This document shows positions 17,760-26,490 of a stretch of DNA of 64,000 nt, piece after piece. A program made the translations under genes and the position numbers. How positions within the stretch are numbered: the stretch's first letter is position 1; each line of letters starts with the position of its first letter. The DNA is taken from the NCBI GenBank assembly GCA_016719605.1, contig JADJYW010000001.1, positions 930,001-994,000 of the forward strand. The letters run 5' to 3'. This stretch comes from Lewinellaceae bacterium (lineage in GTDB: Bacteria > Bacteroidota > Bacteroidia > Chitinophagales > Saprospiraceae). Under the pieces are notes generated by a model that had not been told where the DNA came from, searched no databases, and worked only from the letters and a program-made list of their open reading frames with translations.

Positions 17760-17794
17760 GAGAAAAGGTTGAGAGCGATTGAGAAAAGGTTGAG
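17760..17794. repeat. 14-base direct repeat between msrB and the M1 peptidase
   Basis: GAGAAAAGGTTGAG occurs at 17760-17773 and again, identical, at 17781-17794. It falls in the leader of msrB (minus strand), where it reads as a G-poor CTCAACCTTTTCTC pair. Confidence 0.75.
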
Positions 17795-17798
17795 GATT

Positions 17799-19675
17799 TT
17801 AGTCCTCGGCGTCTGTTACCCACACATTGTCTTCCAGTTCCATATCTGCCATACGTCGGGTGGGGTCAATTTCAATCCGGGCGATTCTGCTGAGCCGTTC
17901 CGATATTTCGAACGTGTAGGTGGAGTCTACCCAGCGGTGGTCGGGCAGGATTGTGCGCGGGATGTCGGATTCGACGGGTTTGTTGCCGCGCATTCTTTCG
18001 AGCGGAGCGTAAAAAAGTTCCTGCTTGCCGTTGGCGTAGGTCACCACAATATCCAGCGGCATAGCCATACGCTCCTTGCGCTCGATGACGACAGTGGTGG
18101 AGCGGCGCCCGTCTTTTTCGACGGATTGGATGCCGTAGTCAATGCTGTTAGTGGTGTGCACAAAGTCCTCTTTGTACCAATCCAGTTCGAGGCCGCTTTG
18201 TTTTTCAAAGATGCGGATGCAGTCGTTGGGGTTTGGGTGTTTGAACTTCCAGGTATCGAAATAGCGGAGCAGCCCTGCGGCGAGGTTTTCCTTGCCGATG
18301 ATGTACTCCAGCTGGTGCAGGAAAACCGATCCTTTGATGTATGCCGCAGTTCCGTAGGCATAGTTCATGCTGAACCGGTCTGCGTGGGTGGTGAGTGGTT
18401 CTTCGTAACCGCTGAGCGCGAGTTTTTGGTAGGCGGCGTAGGTGTCGGCAAACGGATTGGCTACGGGTTTTCGGGTTCCCATCAGGCCTTCGGCCGCCAG
18501 TTGTTCCTCCACGATAGTTTCGGCATAGGAGGTGAAGCCTTCGTCCATCCAGGCGTGCAGGCTCTCGTTGGTGCCAAGCAGCATCTGGTACCACGAGTGC
18601 AAATGCTCGTGTATGCTCACGCCAACGAGGCTGCTCAGCCCCGGTTTCCGGTGATGAGCGTGGCTAAGGGATACTCCATGCCGCCATCGCCGCCCTGGAT
18701 GAAGGCGTACTCCTGGTGCGGGTAGCGGCCAAAACGCTCGTTGATGATGGTGCGGGCGCGGTTCATGATAGCCGGCAGAGCCTCCCATTGCTGGTCGTAA
18801 CCCAGGCCTTTTTGCCAAAAAAAACGCATGATGGTGCCATCGTCGGCGGTGATCCGGGTCTGGGTGTAGTCCGGGTCGGCGGCCCAGACAAAATCGTGTA
18901 CATTGAGCGCCTTGAAATGCCAGGTCAGTTTTTTATCGGGCGGTCGCTGTACGGTTGCGCCGTCAGGCTCGTAGCCGCAGCCGATTTCGAGGGGGTTCTG
19001 GAGATAGCCGCCTGCCGCCACAACGTAGTTTTTGTCTATCTGGATTTTCACATCGAAGTCGCCCCATACGCCGTAAAATTCGCGGGCGATGTATGGGTTG
19101 GCGTGCCAGCCCTGGTAGTCATACTCGCAGAGTTTGGGGTACCACTGGGCCATGGAGTAGTCAATACCCTCGCTGTTGTTGCGCCCGGAGCGGCGAATCT
19201 GGATCGGCACCTGGGCGTCCCATTCCATGTCGAGCACGGTGCTGTTGTGGGGCAGGATCGGCTCGGCGAGCAGCACCTCGAGGATTGTTTCGTTGGTTTC
19301 GAAGGTCGTTTTTTTGCCGTCCTGGGTCAGGGATTTGACCTTGATCCAGCCCTGTTCGGCAGGTTTGAGGCCCTGGATGCGCTCCCCCACGCGGCGGTCG
19401 GGATCGGGAATGGTGCGCGAACGCACGTCCATCATGCTACCGGGTTGGAAGGCGTTGAAGTACAGGTGATAAAACACCTGGTACAAGGTGTCGGGGCTGT
19501 TGTTGGTGTACGTCAGGCGCTGGGTGCCCCGGTACTGGTGTCGGGCAGTATTCATGTCAATGGACATGGCATAGTTGACGTGTTGTTGCCAGCGTTCGGG
19601 CTGGGCCTGGGCGGAGCCGGCGAGCAGGATTGTGCCCAAAAAAAGGCAGCGGGTGTAGTTTTTTAATGTGTGCAT
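17799..19675 (-). CDS. M1-family metallopeptidase, exported, one frameshift
   Basis: Zinc aminopeptidase-like protein of about 625 residues. A signal peptide starts at the ATG at 19675 (MHTLKNYTRCLFLGTILLAG...AQA). The beta-sandwich N-terminal domain is followed by GGDGGMEYPLATLITGNR (exopeptidase-like GGMEYP), the zinc motif HEHLHSWYQ near residue 356 and the third ligand in WMDEGFTSYAE 19 residues later. The frame changes near 18640-18645 in a G-run of four: one more G joins TLITGNR to GLSSLVGVSIHEHLHSW without a stop. It probably acts in the periplasm or at the cell surface. It diverges from the DUF6580 gene. Confidence 0.87.
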
Positions 19676-19781
19676 GGTGTAAAAAAATTGTTTCGGGCAA
19701 GGATACCGCAAAGAAAACGCACTGTTCGGCTTTTTTGGAAAAACGACTCGGGGGGAACACCGAGCGTAGGTTTAGCCGCGC

Positions 19782-19789
19782 TATCTTTG
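19782..19789 (+). promoter_or_regulatory. Putative -7 promoter element (TATCTTTG)
   Basis: Exact TAnnTTTG match 34 bases before the ATG of the DUF6580-like gene, in the divergent gap with the M1 peptidase. Confidence 0.55.
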
Positions 19790-19823
19790 CCGCCAATCAA
19801 GTTGACCTACTCGAATTGAAATT

Positions 19824-20372
19824 ATGAAATACCGCATTGCTCTTGTTCTTGTCCTCCTTGCCGCACTGACCCGCCTGCTGCCGCACCCGCATAATTTCAC
19901 GCCCATAGCCGCCATCGGTTTGTTTGGCGCAGCGGTCTTCGAGCGGCGGATGCTGATGTTTTTTGTGCCGTTCGCGGCGCTGTTCCTGAGCGATTTATTT
20001 ATCAACAACGTCATTTACGCTGCGTACCAAACCGGTTTTGCCTGGTACACCTCCCTCTGGATTTATGCCGCCTTTGCCGCAGTGATCGTGGTGGGGCGCT
20101 TGTTGCTGCAAAACCAGATTTCCACGAAAAAGGTTGTGGGGGCCAGTTTGAGCGCCTCCGTTATTTTCTTTTTGGTCACCAACTTCAGTGTGTGGGTGGA
20201 ATCGGGTATGTACCCAAAAACGTTGTCCGGCCTGACGGCCTGCTTCGCGGCTGGTGTCCCGTTTTTTGGAAACACCATTCTGGGCGACCTGTTTTTCTCG
20301 GCGGTGTTGTTTGGCGGCTACGCCTGGGCCATGCAAAACAAACTCGTCAACGCAGCGCTGCGTGCCAGGTAA
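19824..20372 (+). CDS. DUF6580-like integral membrane protein
   Basis: A 182-residue protein with about five to six transmembrane helices. The start MKYRIALVLVLLAALTRLLPHPHNFTPIAAIGLFGAAVF carries the conserved RL-PH-x-NFxPI-A-GLF pattern of a Bacteroidota family now called DUF6580, proposed to resemble the substrate-binding S components of ECF transporters. No ECF ATPase gene is near. The end, GAGVPFFGNTILGD-like (GVPFFGNTILGDLFFS), is also conserved. Transported compound unknown. Confidence 0.7.
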   Translation: MKYRIALVLVLLAALTRLLPHPHNFTPIAAIGLFGAAVFERRMLMFFVPFAALFLSDLFINNVIYAAYQTGFAWYTSLWIYAAFAAVIVVGRLLLQNQISTKKVVGASLSASVIFFLVTNFSVWVESGMYPKTLSGLTACFAAGVPFFGNTILGDLFFSAVLFGGYAWAMQNKLVNAALRAR

Positions 20373-20377
20373 AACGC

Positions 20378-20421
20378 CCAACCAGAAACCTTCCAACCCT
20401 CCAACCTTCTCCAACCAAAAA
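20378..20421 (+). repeat. CCAACC-family repeat before the thioesterase gene
   Basis: CCAACC, AGAAACC, TTCCAACC and CTCCAACC units between the DUF6580-like gene and the thioesterase start. Same orientation and units as in the arrays at 13877 and 46780. Confidence 0.7.
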
Positions 20422-20433
20422 CCGCCCATCACC

Positions 20434-20970
20434 ATGCCCACACGCTCGCTTGAGCCCAAGAAAGTATCCGACAGCCACACGGTCATGACCGAAATGATCA
20501 TGCCCAACGACACCAACCCCATGGGGAATCTGATGGGAGGGTATCTGATGCGCTGGATGGACATTGTTGCCGCGATTTGTGCCGGCCGCCACTGCGAGGC
20601 GCACGTTGTGACCGCTGCCGTGGATCACATTTCTTTTCAAAAACCCATCCGCCTTGGCGAGGTCATCACCTTGGAGGCCAGCGTGACCCGGGCCTTCAAC
20701 TCCTCGGTGGAAATATATGTGGAGGTCTTTGCAAACGACATCAAGGGCCAAAACCCGCGGCGCTGCAACCACGCTTATTTTACGTTTGTTGCCCTCGACG
20801 ACGACCGCAAGATACCGGTGGACATACCACCGGTGCTACCCTTGTCCAGCGAGGAACAGACGTTGTACGAGAGTGCCGCCCGCCGACGCGAAATCCGGCT
20901 CATCCTGTCGGGACGTATCAAACCGAAGGATGCGACGGAGGTCAGGCGTTTTTTTTCGGACATAGATTAG
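20434..20970 (+). CDS. Acyl-CoA thioesterase, hotdog fold (YciA/BFIT type)
   Basis: A 178-residue acyl-CoA hydrolase. The hotdog core shows MIMPNDTNPMGNLMGGYLMRWMD (residues 22-44, with the N-P-x-G-x-x-x-G-G active-site helix), AAVDHISFQKPIRLGEVI near 65 and SSVEIYVEVFAND near 90. The Asp in MRWMD is at the usual catalytic Asp position. Hexameric cytosolic enzymes of this group hydrolyse a range of acyl-CoAs. The ATG at 20434 was chosen because the upstream in-frame stretch is the CCAACC repeat. The C-terminal tail (residues 145-178) is charged and not part of the fold. Confidence 0.88.
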   Translation: MPTRSLEPKKVSDSHTVMTEMIMPNDTNPMGNLMGGYLMRWMDIVAAICAGRHCEAHVVTAAVDHISFQKPIRLGEVITLEASVTRAFNSSVEIYVEVFANDIKGQNPRRCNHAYFTFVALDDDRKIPVDIPPVLPLSSEEQTLYESAARRREIRLILSGRIKPKDATEVRRFFSDID

Positions 20971-20977
20971 CCCTCCC

Positions 20978-22252
20978 TCAACGCCCTTCCGACAGGTTCG
21001 TGTTCCGCACCTCGTCCACGTTTTTACAGCCGGCCAGCCCCATGGTCAGTTCAAAATCAGCCATCCAGTTGGTCAATAGTTCTTCGACTCCTGCTTGTCC
21101 GTTCAGGGCGAGCGCATAGCAGTACGGGCGCCCGATACCGACAGCGGTAGCCCCCCGGGCCAGCGCTTTGAACACATCTGCGCCACCGCGGAAACCGCTG
21201 TCAATCAGGATCGGTACTTTTCCCCGTACCGCCTCGGCTATACCAGGAAGTGCTTCGATGGCGCCAATAGCACCGTCCACCTGCCGCCCCCCGTGATTGG
21301 AAATATAAATACCGTCCACACCGTAATCCAGTGCTTTTCGGGCATCGTCGGGGTGCAAAATACCTTTTAGAATGATCGGGAGGTCGGTGTGCTTGCGCAA
21401 AAAGGGTAAGTCCGCCCAGGTAATGTTCGGGCGGGAGTACAAGCCGATGAACGTGCGCACGGCACGCAAACCGACGCCATTCCGCAGGTTTTCCCAAAAA
21501 GAGCCGGGGTATTTGCGCGTAGCGCTGAACAAGGTATGGATGGCCTCCCAGGTTATCGCAGACTTGGGGCGTGGTGCCGTGTCGGGCTGTTCCATGATTT
21601 TTCTAAACACCGGATCGGAGGTGTACTGGGCAATACCCATTCCTTTCAGGAACGGCAGGGAGGCCATGTCCAGGTCGCGCGGGCGCCAGCCGAGCATGGT
21701 TGTATCGAGCGTGACCACAATGCCGGAGCACCGGCAAGCCGTGGCGCGTTGCAAAAAACTGGCTACGAGTTCGTCGGAGCGACTCCAGTAGAGCTGGAAA
21801 AAGCGCGGTGCATCGCCCATTTCATGGGCGCAGGTTTCCATAGGCACAGAGGCCTGGTTGGAAAAAATGTACGGAATGCCCAGTGCGGCGGCGGCTTTTG
21901 CAACGGCGAGGTCGGCTGCCGGGTGCGCCATTTCGAGGACGCCGATGGGGGCCAGAAAAAACGGTGCGGGCAATAGTTGGCCGAACAGATTGGTGGAGGT
22001 ATCGCGTTGCTCCACGTTGCGCAGCATACGCGGCACGATGTGCAGGCGGTCGAATCCGCCGGTGTTGGCAGTCATGGTGCTTTCCCGACCCGCTCCCCCG
22101 GCGATATAGGCCCATGCCTCGGGGCTCATTTTGTCTTTTGCCAATTGCTCCAGTCGGGCGTAATCGAATGGCAAAGTCTGCCGGATGCCGGCCGCACCGT
22201 GTACATATACGGTGCGTTGTCGGTTGAGCGCGTTGTTTTTATTCATATCCAT
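20978..22252 (-). CDS. FMN-dependent alpha-hydroxy acid oxidase/dehydrogenase (lactate 2-monooxygenase-like)
   Basis: A 424-residue TIM-barrel flavoprotein oxidising an L-2-hydroxy acid such as lactate to the oxo acid. Family segments in order: YIAGGAGRESTMTAN near residue 50, APIGVLEMAHPAADLA, the FMN-binding LQLYW-like FFQLYWSRSDELVAS, LILKGI-like LPIILKGILHPDDA, the catalytic His in ISNHGGRQVDG near 330, and LIDSGFRGGADVFKALARGA binding phosphate. An N-terminal extension and the VVTLDTTMLGWRPRDLDM segment resemble lactate 2-monooxygenases and related Bacteroidota enzymes. No signal peptide. Converges with the thioesterase gene, stops 7 bases apart. Confidence 0.88.
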   Translation of the reverse strand: MDMNKNNALNRQRTVYVHGAAGIRQTLPFDYARLEQLAKDKMSPEAWAYIAGGAGRESTMTANTGGFDRLHIVPRMLRNVEQRDTSTNLFGQLLPAPFFLAPIGVLEMAHPAADLAVAKAAAALGIPYIFSNQASVPMETCAHEMGDAPRFFQLYWSRSDELVASFLQRATACRCSGIVVTLDTTMLGWRPRDLDMASLPFLKGMGIAQYTSDPVFRKIMEQPDTAPRPKSAITWEAIHTLFSATRKYPGSFWENLRNGVGLRAVRTFIGLYSRPNITWADLPFLRKHTDLPIILKGILHPDDARKALDYGVDGIYISNHGGRQVDGAIGAIEALPGIAEAVRGKVPILIDSGFRGGADVFKALARGATAVGIGRPYCYALALNGQAGVEELLTNWMADFELTMGLAGCKNVDEVRNTNLSEGR

Positions 22253-22368
22253 GCAGGAAAAATGATTCGAGGGCGTTCAGGTATTTTTGTTGTGGTGCTG
22301 CTCCGCCTCAAATATCTGAAAATCAATCCAATCATTAATCTATCTTGTATTTCCATCGCAAGGCAACT

Positions 22369-22376
22369 TACCTTTG
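22369..22376 (+). promoter_or_regulatory. Putative promoter of the RlpA gene (TTG, 21 bases, TACCTTTG)
   Basis: TACCTTTG with a TTG at 22345-22347, 21 bases upstream, is the best two-part Bacteroidota promoter in the window. It lies 29 bases before the ATG. Confidence 0.65.
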
Positions 22377-22405
22377 CACACAATTCTTAACTATAAAACT
22401 ACAGC

Positions 22406-23296
22406 ATGATGCGCCAAACCTTGCTTCTTCTCACCGGCATACTTGCCCTTCTCGCCATTCCATTCTCAACCGCCAACGCCCAGGGTACTCAGGAGGAGTT
22501 TGGCAAATGCGGGTACTACGCTGATGCCCTGCACGGTAAAAAAACCGCCAGCGGTGTGTTGTATGACAAAGGCCAGCTGACGTGTTCGCACAAGTCGCTG
22601 CCTTTTGGCACAAACCTCCGCGTAACGCGGTTGGACAACAAAAAATCCGTTGTGGTCCGCGTGAACGACCGCGGTCCTTTCATGGACGGTTATGTGGTAG
22701 ATGTTTCCCGCAAAGCAGCCGAGGCGCTCGGGTTGATTCGGGACGGGGTGACGAAGGTGAAAATCGAGGTTGTTGATCCGACGCCGGCCACTGCACAACC
22801 GGTTGCCTATTCAGCCAAAACCCTTCCGGCCGATTTGGAGCCGACGCCGTATGCCTCGGCATCACGCGTTTCATCCGCTTCGGAGGCAACCTCGCAGTTG
22901 GTCAAGCCTAAAAAACCGGTCATACCCACTTCAACCATAACTCCTGCCGCCTACAGTACCGCTAGTCCAGCCCCGCAGCCTCAGATTGCTCCTGCTACCG
23001 CCTCCGCGGGCGCCAAAGTATCCGAGATATACCAGATTGAATTGAAGTCGGTACCAAACAAAAGTTTCGGGCTTCAGCTGGCGGTGTTAAGCAATGCGGA
23101 AAATCTTTTTCAGGAGGTAAGTAAACTGCAAGCCACCTGGCCCGGAAAGATGATTGTGAACCATGAATCCACCGGTATTTCAACGACGTATAAACTTATT
23201 CTTGGCCCGTACGCCACACGCAAAGAGGCCGAAGCACAACAGAAAAGGGCTGCAACCAAGGGTTTCAAAAGCGCCTTTGTGGTTGAGTTTGAATGA
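22406..23296 (+). CDS. rlpA: RlpA-like septal ring lytic transglycosylase with SPOR domain
   Basis: A 296-residue exported protein that cleaves or binds glycan strands at the septum. Signal peptide at residues 1-25 (ending TANAQ). The double-psi beta-barrel RlpA domain follows with GKCGYYADALHGKKTASG, SHKSLPFGTNLRVTRLDN and VVVRVNDRGPFMDGYVVDVS, including the active-site Asp of NDRGPF. A Pro/Ala/Thr-rich linker spans residues 128-205, and a C-terminal SPOR domain (FGLQLAVLSNAENLFQEV, LILGPYATRKEAEAQQKRA) would bind denuded peptidoglycan. The gene stands alone between a strong promoter and a bidirectional terminator. Confidence 0.88.
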   Translation: MMRQTLLLLTGILALLAIPFSTANAQGTQEEFGKCGYYADALHGKKTASGVLYDKGQLTCSHKSLPFGTNLRVTRLDNKKSVVVRVNDRGPFMDGYVVDVSRKAAEALGLIRDGVTKVKIEVVDPTPATAQPVAYSAKTLPADLEPTPYASASRVSSASEATSQLVKPKKPVIPTSTITPAAYSTASPAPQPQIAPATASAGAKVSEIYQIELKSVPNKSFGLQLAVLSNAENLFQEVSKLQATWPGKMIVNHESTGISTTYKLILGPYATRKEAEAQQKRAATKGFKSAFVVEFE

Positions 23297-23315
23297 CGGA
23301 TAGATCAACCATGCG

Positions 23316-23360
23316 CATAAAAAAAACCGCTGACTCGGGTGAGTCAGCGGTTTTTTTATG
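23316..23360. terminator. Bidirectional intrinsic terminator between rlpA and iscA
   Basis: A perfect inverted repeat with CCGCTGACTC against GAGTCAGCGG, four-base loop, flanked by A8 on the left and T7 on the right. It can stop transcription from both convergent genes. Confidence 0.9.
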
Positions 23361-23380
23361 CTCAGAATGCGGGTGCAGGA

Positions 23381-23737
23381 TCAGGCTGAAAACGACGTAC
23401 CACATCCGCAGGTAGAGGTGGCGTTCGGGTTGCTGAAGGTAAATCCCCTGTTTTCCAGCCCGCTGACAAAATCCACCTCCATCCCGATCAGGTAAATGGC
23501 ATGGGCTTTATTCATGATGACTTTCAAACCGCCAATTTCGAAGAAATCATCGTTTTCTTGTGGCACATCAAACCCGAGGATGTAGGAAAATCCGGAGCAA
23601 CCGCCCCCCTTGACCCCCACGCGAAGGCCATACTCTTCGGGGATATTTTCTTGTTGGCGAATTTGCTGCAACTGCTCTAAAGCGCCCTGTGTGAGTACAA
23701 CGGGTGCTTGCGTAGTTTTTTCAAGTACTGCTTCCAT
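23381..23737 (-). CDS. iscA: A-type iron-sulfur carrier (IscA/ErpA/HesB family)
   Basis: A 118-residue A-type carrier that receives and passes on Fe-S clusters. The three conserved Cys are present: VKGGGCSGFSY near residue 47 and STCGCGTSF at the C-terminus. The length and single domain are typical. It is not beside iscS or iscU, so it may act as a general carrier in the manner of ErpA or of the Suf-associated type. TATTTTTG, a promoter-like element, lies 29 bases before the start. Confidence 0.92.
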   Translation of the reverse strand: MEAVLEKTTQAPVVLTQGALEQLQQIRQQENIPEEYGLRVGVKGGGCSGFSYILGFDVPQENDDFFEIGGLKVIMNKAHAIYLIGMEVDFVSGLENRGFTFSNPNATSTCGCGTSFSA

Positions 23738-23765
23738 GATGTAATGTTGTGAAAAATTGCGGGGG

Positions 23766-23773
23766 CAAAAATA
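23766..23773 (-). promoter_or_regulatory. Putative -7 element for iscA (TATTTTTG on the minus strand)
   Basis: CAAAAATA on the plus strand, read as TATTTTTG towards iscA, fits TAnnTTTG and lies 29 bases before the ATG. Confidence 0.45.
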
Positions 23774-23819
23774 CAGCGAATAAACGCAAGTCTGGCCAAA
23801 TATGTTTACCCGTGCTGAT

Positions 23820-23827
23820 TACCTTTG
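23820..23827 (+). promoter_or_regulatory. Putative -7 promoter element (TACCTTTG)
   Basis: Exact TAnnTTTG match 37 bases before the ATG of the conserved membrane-anchored protein at 23864, in the divergent gap with iscA. Confidence 0.55.
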
Positions 23828-23863
23828 CCCCCCGTTTGACAAAACAGCAATTTCAACTACTGT

Positions 23864-24388
23864 ATGAACTTCTTTTTAGAAATCCTCAAATTCACGATTC
23901 CGGCGCTAATTGTGTTTTTTACGGCGTACTTCATGCTCAAAATGCTGCTTGACGAACGACAGCGGATAGACCGGATGCACTTGCTGCAAGACGCACAAAA
24001 AATAACACTGCCACTTCGGCTTCAAGCATACGAGCGGCTCACCTTGCTTTGCGACCGGGCAGCCATACCCAACACGCTGTTGCGCATTCGGACTCCGGGC
24101 ATGACCGTCGGCGATTTGACAGGGGCGCTACTGCTCGGTATTAGTCAAGAATTTGAGCACAACACGTCGCAGCAGCTCTTTGTGTCCGAAACACTCTGGA
24201 GGATCATCTCTGTTGCGAAGGATCAGACGCTTCTGCTCATCACCCGGGCTGCAGAAGGGTTGGATACCAAAGCCGATGCAGAAGAATTGGTTGCGAGAAT
24301 GTTTGCCATTCTCGAAGAGCAAGAAGGTCCCACCCCGCTGCACCGGGCAATTGTTGCTATTCGTATGGAAGCAGGGCGCCTTTTTTAA
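23864..24388 (+). CDS. Conserved membrane-anchored Bacteroidota protein, unknown function
   Basis: A 174-residue protein with one N-terminal membrane helix (LKFTIPALIVFFTAYFMLKM), then an entirely helical cytosolic region with RLQAYERLTLLCDRAAIPNTLLR, GALLLGISQEFEHNTSQQLFVS and LWRIISVAKDQTL. I recognise it as a protein common in Bacteroidota without known role (possibly the family called DUF7935); the pattern QAYERL..L..R and EFEHN..QQ is conserved there. It has its own promoter-like element and stands alone before the dnaA leader region. Confidence 0.6.
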   Translation: MNFFLEILKFTIPALIVFFTAYFMLKMLLDERQRIDRMHLLQDAQKITLPLRLQAYERLTLLCDRAAIPNTLLRIRTPGMTVGDLTGALLLGISQEFEHNTSQQLFVSETLWRIISVAKDQTLLLITRAAEGLDTKADAEELVARMFAILEEQEGPTPLHRAIVAIRMEAGRLF

Positions 24389-24938
24389 CCAATTTGTGCT
24401 AACCTGTTGGTAACGTTTTACTTAACACAAAAAACACAAATAACAACTCTTTTACGTCCTTGAATCGCCTTTTATCTCTGATTCAACGGCAGCTGCGCAT
24501 GCAGAAAAATACAGCCAAAAGTAAGGCCGGAAGCCGTACTGCTGAGGCGTTCTTAGCGGTTGATTTCCAGTTGATTCCAATTGTTCTTTGGGTCTACAAA
24601 AAATAGTTTTTCCGGTCAGACACTCAAAAAAGGCCCAAATTATTGTTTTGGTGATCACCTGAAATGGATGGATAATAAACCAAAAATAGCATATAACTAA
24701 AAACAAAAATCCAAAACCAGGCATTTCCGGCACTTGCGAGGCCTATTGCTTTGATTATCAACATACACTTAAAATTCCTTACGAGCGCGATTGGTTGCGG
24801 GCATTTTTTTTGTCTAAAAAAGGCGATTCTGTTTCGGGGTTTGGGGGAAAAGTTAAAACTTTGTCTCCCTGTCTCGATAAGAGTGACTTTCGTAACAGTA
24901 AATTTCGTTGGATTTCTTTCAGCACCAAATGCACCATC
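24389..24938. other. 550-base A/T-rich gap upstream of dnaA, no gene seen
   Basis: The longest stretch without a gene in the window. It is visibly richer in A and T than its surroundings and contains no convincing reading frame. The one antisense frame (24624-25184) runs into dnaA and looks like no protein. I looked for DnaA boxes (TTATCCACA): only one 7-of-9 match, TGGATAA near 24669, so an origin cannot be claimed. It probably holds the dnaA promoter; TTAAAACTTTG near 24852 is close to, but not, the consensus. Confidence 0.5.
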
Positions 24939-26303
24939 ATGGGTATAACAAAGGACTGCCAGATGGTATGGGACGGTTGTCTGCGTATCATCAAAAAAAA
25001 CGTAACGCCACAGAGTTTCAAGACGTGGTTTGAGCCTATTCGGCCTGTTCGCCTGGACAACAATGAGTTGACCATTCTGGTGCCTAACAAGTTTTTTTAC
25101 GAGTGGCTGGAAGAACACTATGTACAGTTGCTCAAGACGAGTATACGCCAGGAACTTGGGGAGCGTGGGCGTCTGTTGTACCATATTATGGATGGCGCTT
25201 CAAAAATGCAGCAACCTGGTGCCGATCAGCAGGCTAGCAGCAGGCCCTCGGCAGAGAAGGACAATGAGCCGGTACCGGGAGTTTTTGATGCAGAAATGAT
25301 CAAGAATCCATTCGTCATTCCGGGTATCCGACGCATCAAGATCGAGCCACAACTCAATGTGAACTACACCTTTGATAATTTTATTGAAGGCGACTGCAAC
25401 CGTCTTGCCCGGAATGCGGGCATGGCTATTGCCAAAAAACCAGGCGGCACGGCATTCAACCCTCTGGTGATATTCGGGGATGTTGGGTTGGGCAAGACCC
25501 ACTTGGCTCATGCCATTGGCAATGAGGTCACCCAAAAATTTCAGAACAAAATCGTGCTCTACGTCTCTGCAGAGAAATTTACGAACCAAATCATTCAGGC
25601 CATCAAAAACAATGCGGTCAATGATTTCGTGAATTTTTACCAGATGATTGACGTGCTCATCATTGACGATATCCAGTTTTTGTCCGGCAAGCAGAAGACC
25701 CAGGAAATCTTTTTTCACATTTTCAACCAATTACATCAAAACGGCAAACAGATTATCCTTACCTCCGACCGACCTCCCAAAGATCTGGAGGGCATCGAAG
25801 ACCGGCTGATCTCCCGGTTCAAATGGGGCCTGAGCGCCGATTTGCAAGCACCCGATTTGGAAACACGTATGGCTATCCTTGGCGCCAAAATGGATCAGGA
25901 AGGGGTAGACATTCCGAATGATGTCCTGGAATTCATTTGCTATAATATCAAAAATAACATCCGGGAACTGGAAGGAGTAATGATCAACCTACTGGCACAG
26001 TCAACGTTGATTCGTCGGGATGTGGATATCGAACTTGCAAAAGAAGTGATCCGAAACTTTGTCAAAACCATCAATAAAGAGATTACCGTCGAATTTATCC
26101 AGGAACTTGTGGCCGAACATTTCAGTGTTCCGGTGGAGCGTTTACATCAGGAAACACGTAAACGAAACATCGTCATCGCTCGCCAACTGTCCATGTACCT
26201 GGCAAAAAAAATGACCAACAAATCTATGATGGATACCGATATGATTTTTAAAGATACCGTAGCAGAATTAGAGAAGAAGATCAAAATGAGTTTGAATAAT
26301 TGA
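24939..26303 (+). CDS. dnaA: Chromosomal replication initiator DnaA, lacking the domain IV signature
   Basis: AAA+ initiator of 454 residues. Domain I (1-85) starts with QMVWDGCLRIIKKNVTPQSFKTWF; a short linker ends near 120; the AAA+ domain shows Walker A GDVGLGKTH at 180-188, Walker B LIIDDIQFL at 240-248, sensor 1 IILTSDRPP and the arginine-finger segment LEGIEDRLISRFKWG. Domain IV begins normally (VPVERLHQETRKRNIVIARQ, MYLAKKMTNKS) but jumps at residue 429/430 straight to MMDTDMIFKDTVAELEKKI. The helix-turn-helix stretch with I-G-x-x-F-G-G-R-D-H-S-T-V, about 25 residues, is missing in frame. Typical Bacteroidota DnaA is about 475-485 long. The start follows the conserved N-terminus; an in-frame Met upstream lies in the leader. 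Confidence 0.93.
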   Translation: MGITKDCQMVWDGCLRIIKKNVTPQSFKTWFEPIRPVRLDNNELTILVPNKFFYEWLEEHYVQLLKTSIRQELGERGRLLYHIMDGASKMQQPGADQQASSRPSAEKDNEPVPGVFDAEMIKNPFVIPGIRRIKIEPQLNVNYTFDNFIEGDCNRLARNAGMAIAKKPGGTAFNPLVIFGDVGLGKTHLAHAIGNEVTQKFQNKIVLYVSAEKFTNQIIQAIKNNAVNDFVNFYQMIDVLIIDDIQFLSGKQKTQEIFFHIFNQLHQNGKQIILTSDRPPKDLEGIEDRLISRFKWGLSADLQAPDLETRMAILGAKMDQEGVDIPNDVLEFICYNIKNNIRELEGVMINLLAQSTLIRRDVDIELAKEVIRNFVKTINKEITVEFIQELVAEHFSVPVERLHQETRKRNIVIARQLSMYLAKKMTNKSMMDTDMIFKDTVAELEKKIKMSLNN

Positions 26304-26368
26304 TCGGGCATACGGTTTCTGACAGAAAAGAGTTGGGAATTTGTTTGGCAAATAAAGACGCAAGAAAC

Positions 26369-26376
26369 TACCTTTG
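26369..26376 (+). promoter_or_regulatory. Putative promoter of the tRNA-Ser gene (TACCTTTG)
   Basis: TACCTTTG with a TTG at 26345-26347, 21 bases upstream, sits 25 bases before the tRNA 5' end. Good two-part match. Confidence 0.65.
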
Positions 26377-26400
26377 CGCTCGCTTTTTTAAACTGAGTCC

Positions 26401-26489
26401 GGATGGGTGGGTGAGTGGCTGAAACCACCGGTTTGCTAAACCGACGTACGGGTAACCCTGTACCGCGGGTTCGAATCCCGCCCCATCCG
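26401..26489 (+). tRNA. tRNA-Ser (anticodon GCT)
   Basis: 89 bases. Acceptor stem GGATGGG pairs with CCCATCC; the anticodon stem-loop GGTTTGCTAAACC presents GCT, reading AGC/AGT; a long variable arm (class II, serine type) precedes the T arm GCGGGTTCGAATCCCGC. The discriminator is G and CCA is not encoded. Confidence 0.95.
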
Positions 26490-26490
26490 C

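Noticed and set aside
24389..24938. Chromosomal origin of replication
   Set aside because: Only one 7-of-9 DnaA-box match was found, with no cluster and no dnaN or gidA neighbour, so position next to dnaA alone is not enough.
24624..25184. 186-codon minus-strand frame across the dnaA start and the A/T-rich gap
   Set aside because: It overlaps domain I of DnaA and resembles no protein; no promoter element fits.
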